64,000 bases of DNA, taken from assembly GCF_003614885.1 (NCBI RefSeq), contig NZ_QZMS01000011.1, forward strand, positions 992,001 through 1,056,000. Direction: 5' to 3'. Shown here one piece after another: positions 62,201 to 64,000 of the stretch. Made by a program: the position numbers and the translations under genes. This DNA comes from Photobacterium salinisoli (lineage in GTDB: Bacteria > Pseudomonadota > Gammaproteobacteria > Enterobacterales > Vibrionaceae). Below the pieces are notes generated by a model. It had not been told where the DNA came from, ran no database searches, and saw only the letters and a list, made by a program, of their open reading frames with translations. Position 1 is the first letter of the stretch, and the number at the start of each line of letters is the position of its first letter.

Positions 62201-63806
62201 GGTGACACAGGCGCAGTCTGTGCTGTTGGATTCAAAAGAGACATACAACGTCAGCGAGCAGCTTTGGTCTGGCCTGGATGTGGTGCGTGGCAGCATGGGG
62301 CACGCTTACTTCAGCCGGACACCGGTACTGAATACCGAGGAACATGCACGTGGACTATTCCGGTATCCGTACGGGTGTGCCGAACAAACCACCAGCAAAG
62401 CCTGGCCATTTCTGATGGATGATCCAGAACTGCAGCGTTTCAAAGCGCAGGCCCATCAGTCTCGTCATGGCAGTGATGATGACGGAAGCGATGCACCATC
62501 GACAGACAAACAGCTGATCGAAAAAGCCGTGCAGCGGCTGAAAACCATGCAGAAAAATAGTGGCGGTTTCTCATTGTGGGACAGCAGCGGGCGGGAAAAT
62601 CCTTGGCTCAGCGCCTACGTGACCGATTTTCTGCTCGTGGCCGACAAACGTTTCCCGGAGGTGGTACCGGCTTCTATGCTGAGTAAAGCCTCAAATCGCC
62701 TCATGGTGTATGTGCGAAATGAATCCGTGACCCGAAATCTGGCCTATGACACAGAATCAGCCAAAGTGGCGCGTGCCTATGCTGCTTACCTGATGAGCAA
62801 GCAGGGCAAGCTGAAGTGGAGTGATCTCGACAGCATGAAACTGACGAGCCTGCCGACCCAGCTCAGTTATCTGCATATGGCGGCCAGCTATGCCAACGTC
62901 GGTGCCAGTGATGAGGCGGAAGACATGCTCGATGACATCAAGGATTATAACCGCAGGCACAGATACTTCGGCGATTACGGGTCGAACCTGCGTGATGTTG
63001 CGAAATCGGTAACTGTACTGCAGGAAATGGGCGGTGATCACTCACTCAAAGACATCGCACTGGAACTGCAGACAAAGTATCTCGAGCGACTGATCGAGCT
63101 GGCGAATACATCCTGGATGAGCACGCAGGAACGTGCAGCCCTGGTACAGGCATCTGCCCTGACCAACGCAGCAAACCGCGACCAGATTTTCAATCTGTCT
63201 TTCAGCGGTAATGCGGTGAGCCAGACTGGGATGTTCAGTCAGCCATTGGCAAGTGACATGACAATCCAGAATCTGGATGACAAGCCTGTGTATGTCAAAG
63301 TGCTGGCAGAAGGCTATCAGACGTTAAATCGCGGGATCGCTAATGAAGCTAACCGGTTTAATACTCTGGATGCCGAGCAGGTAGAGCGCAAACTCTATAC
63401 CATGAAAGGCGAACCTCTGGCGTCTAACCGTGTGAAAGTGGGGGATCGGGTTGTTGTGGTACTCACTGTCGCATTAAATGAGCGCGTAAATGACGCTTTG
63501 TTGGTTGATAAGATCCCGGCCGGTTTTGTGCTGGAAAACCCGGCGCTGAACCAAGGTTTGCCGATTGAACGGGTACTGCCGGCAGGTATTGAGCTCAAGG
63601 CTGCCGATCATCAGGAATACCGCAATGATCGTTTTGTGCTGTCCGATGAAATGCGCAAAGGCCAGCAATCCCGTTATGGCTATATTCTGCGTGCCGAAGT
63701 GCCGGGCACGTTCGCGGTACCGCCTGTCTTTATTGAGTCAATGTATCGTCCGGAAAAACATCTGGCGTACTGGCAGACGCCGCAAACCATCACGGTGGAA
63801 AAGTAA
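59256..63806 (+). CDS. Bacterial alpha-2-macroglobulin with thioester motif
   Basis: This 1516-residue exported protein has a signal peptide cleaved after LFSLFSYA (28) with no lipobox Cys. It contains serial macroglobulin domains (MG1-like region from about 50, RKYQATEAYIYSNRDLVKPG near 262-281, a bait-like region around 785-840). A thioester domain follows, with C1041 and Q1044 in YGCAEQTTSK, and a C-terminal receptor-binding-like domain. Such proteins trap foreign proteases in the periplasm after bait cleavage and work with PBP1C, which repairs peptidoglycan; that gene follows directly. Enterobacterial YfhM of this thioester class is a lipoprotein; this one appears soluble. AAGGACAG precedes the start. 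It is full length. Confidence 0.92.
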   Translation: MVISINLAQWRQGWLLLCLSLFSLFSYAETNNETSQQTPDVLFVGSGPLVPQSSQQSIPVNFINLDYVDIEILQVTEPGQLLNRHYLQDKLSSYDLDNIKHAYKSVFSDRYTLPPSEKDVQTPARLPIPHSLDAGWYIVVIKAPGTFYRVKAKHMLLTDVGIQARINTRQAAFSLARLSTGDALTQGVVEIYRNNTLLDSQPVDLHGVARFDIQTQRKDIVIARVTSRNDNGTAKEEIAILPLREAPLDLADSAVGGRKYQATEAYIYSNRDLVKPGESLPVNILLRDKDGKALSSRPVSLSVVNPWNEEILKEQLQPQAEGYYFRQLETEANWKTGRYRIEVRLDPTAPDPISELSFQFEEFVPERMDLTFQNAAPFVFAGQANKVELNGRYLFGSPAAGNTVKSAVTYAPVTHIPGKFDDYAVGVPFTLDANYQELKEAALSEEGRLTVNLPTPDPKQIKSPVKTVANFSLLESGGAAVQRKLSYVTWKNQPVPGIKPEFVSVPYNTDALFKLALLSADGQSLTSGELEVTMDYDQGPYYWVYEDGIGWKRKKQERWKRVSSQRIKVGQQPESLAFSTKWGDYLLTVTDVSTGVSSSYSFYAGWYEGNEQLKAKPDHLVIQTDKPAYATGGQATFTVTAPLSGSLLVTLEADQLVWSESYPVQAGKVTVTVPVPASLARHDVFLTTTLTGRDGQTPKRYFGITPLKLDRSSRKLNVALDLPDLIKPSETLSVPVTVDNIDAQQGGDTWVTLSMVDKGIINLSRFKPVNPHDYFFGQRRYSADVIDMYSRLYDLRPDPFAQSRFGSDANEDTDNKNDGLVESKSIILMTRPVKLVDGKAVVDMAIPDYNGEAQIVATVFNGSQVGQAVLDKPISAPVVAELSVPRFLVPGDQSSVTVDLHNVSGHSQTLSVAITGSETLNFNQQPATELVLKDGEHWSQSYRFGVSDTTITDRASLTLSVNNQEISIDRSWGIPVRPVMPWVTQAQSVLLDSKETYNVSEQLWSGLDVVRGSMGHAYFSRTPVLNTEEHARGLFRYPYGCAEQTTSKAWPFLMDDPELQRFKAQAHQSRHGSDDDGSDAPSTDKQLIEKAVQRLKTMQKNSGGFSLWDSSGRENPWLSAYVTDFLLVADKRFPEVVPASMLSKASNRLMVYVRNESVTRNLAYDTESAKVARAYAAYLMSKQGKLKWSDLDSMKLTSLPTQLSYLHMAASYANVGASDEAEDMLDDIKDYNRRHRYFGDYGSNLRDVAKSVTVLQEMGGDHSLKDIALELQTKYLERLIELANTSWMSTQERAALVQASALTNAANRDQIFNLSFSGNAVSQTGMFSQPLASDMTIQNLDDKPVYVKVLAEGYQTLNRGIANEANRFNTLDAEQVERKLYTMKGEPLASNRVKVGDRVVVVLTVALNERVNDALLVDKIPAGFVLENPALNQGLPIERVLPAGIELKAADHQEYRNDRFVLSDEMRKGQQSRYGYILRAEVPGTFAVPPVFIESMYRPEKHLAYWQTPQTITVEK

Positions 63807-63834
63807 CAGTGATGATTCAGGATAATCATTTCAG

Positions 63835-64000
63835 ATGAAACGATTATTGCCCAGTCTGCAAGCCACTCTGCCAGTGAAAATGGCAGGGTGGTTTGTTTTC
63901 TTTTGGCTGGCAGTATGTGTACTGAACAATGTGTGGCCTCTGCCTCCACTGTACCCGGATGGCCCCGCGACAGTAGTTGTCAGCAGGGATGGTGAGATAC
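63835..64000 (+). CDS. pbpC: Penicillin-binding protein 1C, N-terminal part
   Basis: The frame starts at ATG 63835, 28 bases after the macroglobulin stop, and is open to the window edge (55 codons). It has a basic start, one membrane segment (about 18-32, GWFVFFWLAVCVLNN) and then PPLYPDGPATVVVSRDGEI, the typical region before the glycosyltransferase domain of PBP1C. PBP1C is a bifunctional peptidoglycan synthase-like enzyme usually encoded beside thioester macroglobulins. Only the N-terminus is in the window. Confidence 0.8.
   Translation, partial: MKRLLPSLQATLPVKMAGWFVFFWLAVCVLNNVWPLPPLYPDGPATVVVSRDGEI

Overview
The window reads as the chromosome of a marine gammaproteobacterium, most likely a member of the Vibrionaceae (Photobacterium or a close relative; this is an inference). 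A LeuE-type exporter nearly collinear with the enterobacterial protein, a YdgJ-like oxidoreductase, Lap/Bpf-type adhesin genes and type VI secretion (T6SS) accessory genes all fit that group. The background is about 50% G+C, with two clearly AT-rich accessory stretches at about 3.9-9.8 kb and 46.1-50.9 kb, and a third, smaller one at about 55.3-56.6 kb.

Layout. (1) 1-9.8 kb is a T6SS accessory locus: a DUF2169 protein, a thiolase-fold protein, a VasX-N-terminal-like protein, an AT-rich membrane-anchored propeller-like protein and an AT-rich 1573-residue OmpA-domain protein, closed by a terminator. (2) 10-17.7 kb is ordinary metabolic and regulatory sequence: a GNAT acetyltransferase, a GFA-family protein, an AraC regulator with two LysE/LeuE amino-acid exporters, a DeoR regulator with a Gfo/Idh/MocA oxidoreductase and a UPF0303 protein, a zinc-ribbon protein and a secreted LasA-like M23 peptidase. 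(3) 18.1-40.9 kb is a complete LapA-type adhesin system. The minus strand carries HlyD adaptor, TolC channel, OmpA lipoprotein, LapG protease, LapD receptor and LapB ABC transporter. The divergent plus strand carries one 14.4-kb gene for a 4795-residue adhesin with an N-terminal retention module, eight repeats of about 300 residues and a C-terminal RTX secretion signal. (4) 41-43 kb has a YidD-like gene and a receiver-TPR regulator on the minus strand. (5) 43.4-56.6 kb is a second T6SS island: a DUF4150 PAAR-like tip protein, an M23 peptidase effector and a long array of small exported proteins and their wrecks. (6) 56.7-64 kb is an envelope cluster: a YfaP-like DUF2135-TPR protein, a NodB-type deacetylase, a thioester alpha-2-macroglobulin and the start of PBP1C.

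How the parts work together. The Lap genes form one circuit: LapB, the HlyD adaptor and TolC export the adhesin; LapG cuts its N-terminal retention module unless LapD, reading cyclic di-GMP, sequesters LapG. The 43-56 kb island looks like an interbacterial-competition module. The tip and the N-terminal half of the effector have native composition, while composition drops abruptly at about 46,080, just before the catalytic M23 domain, and stays low through the next genes. Downstream lie at least five members of one exported family (A) and three of another (B), several as adjacent or overlapping A-B pairs, plus three broken copies. The simplest reading is repeated replacement of the toxic domain with retention of older immunity genes. 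This stacked array of A/B families is the most interesting, apparently uncharacterised, system in the window.
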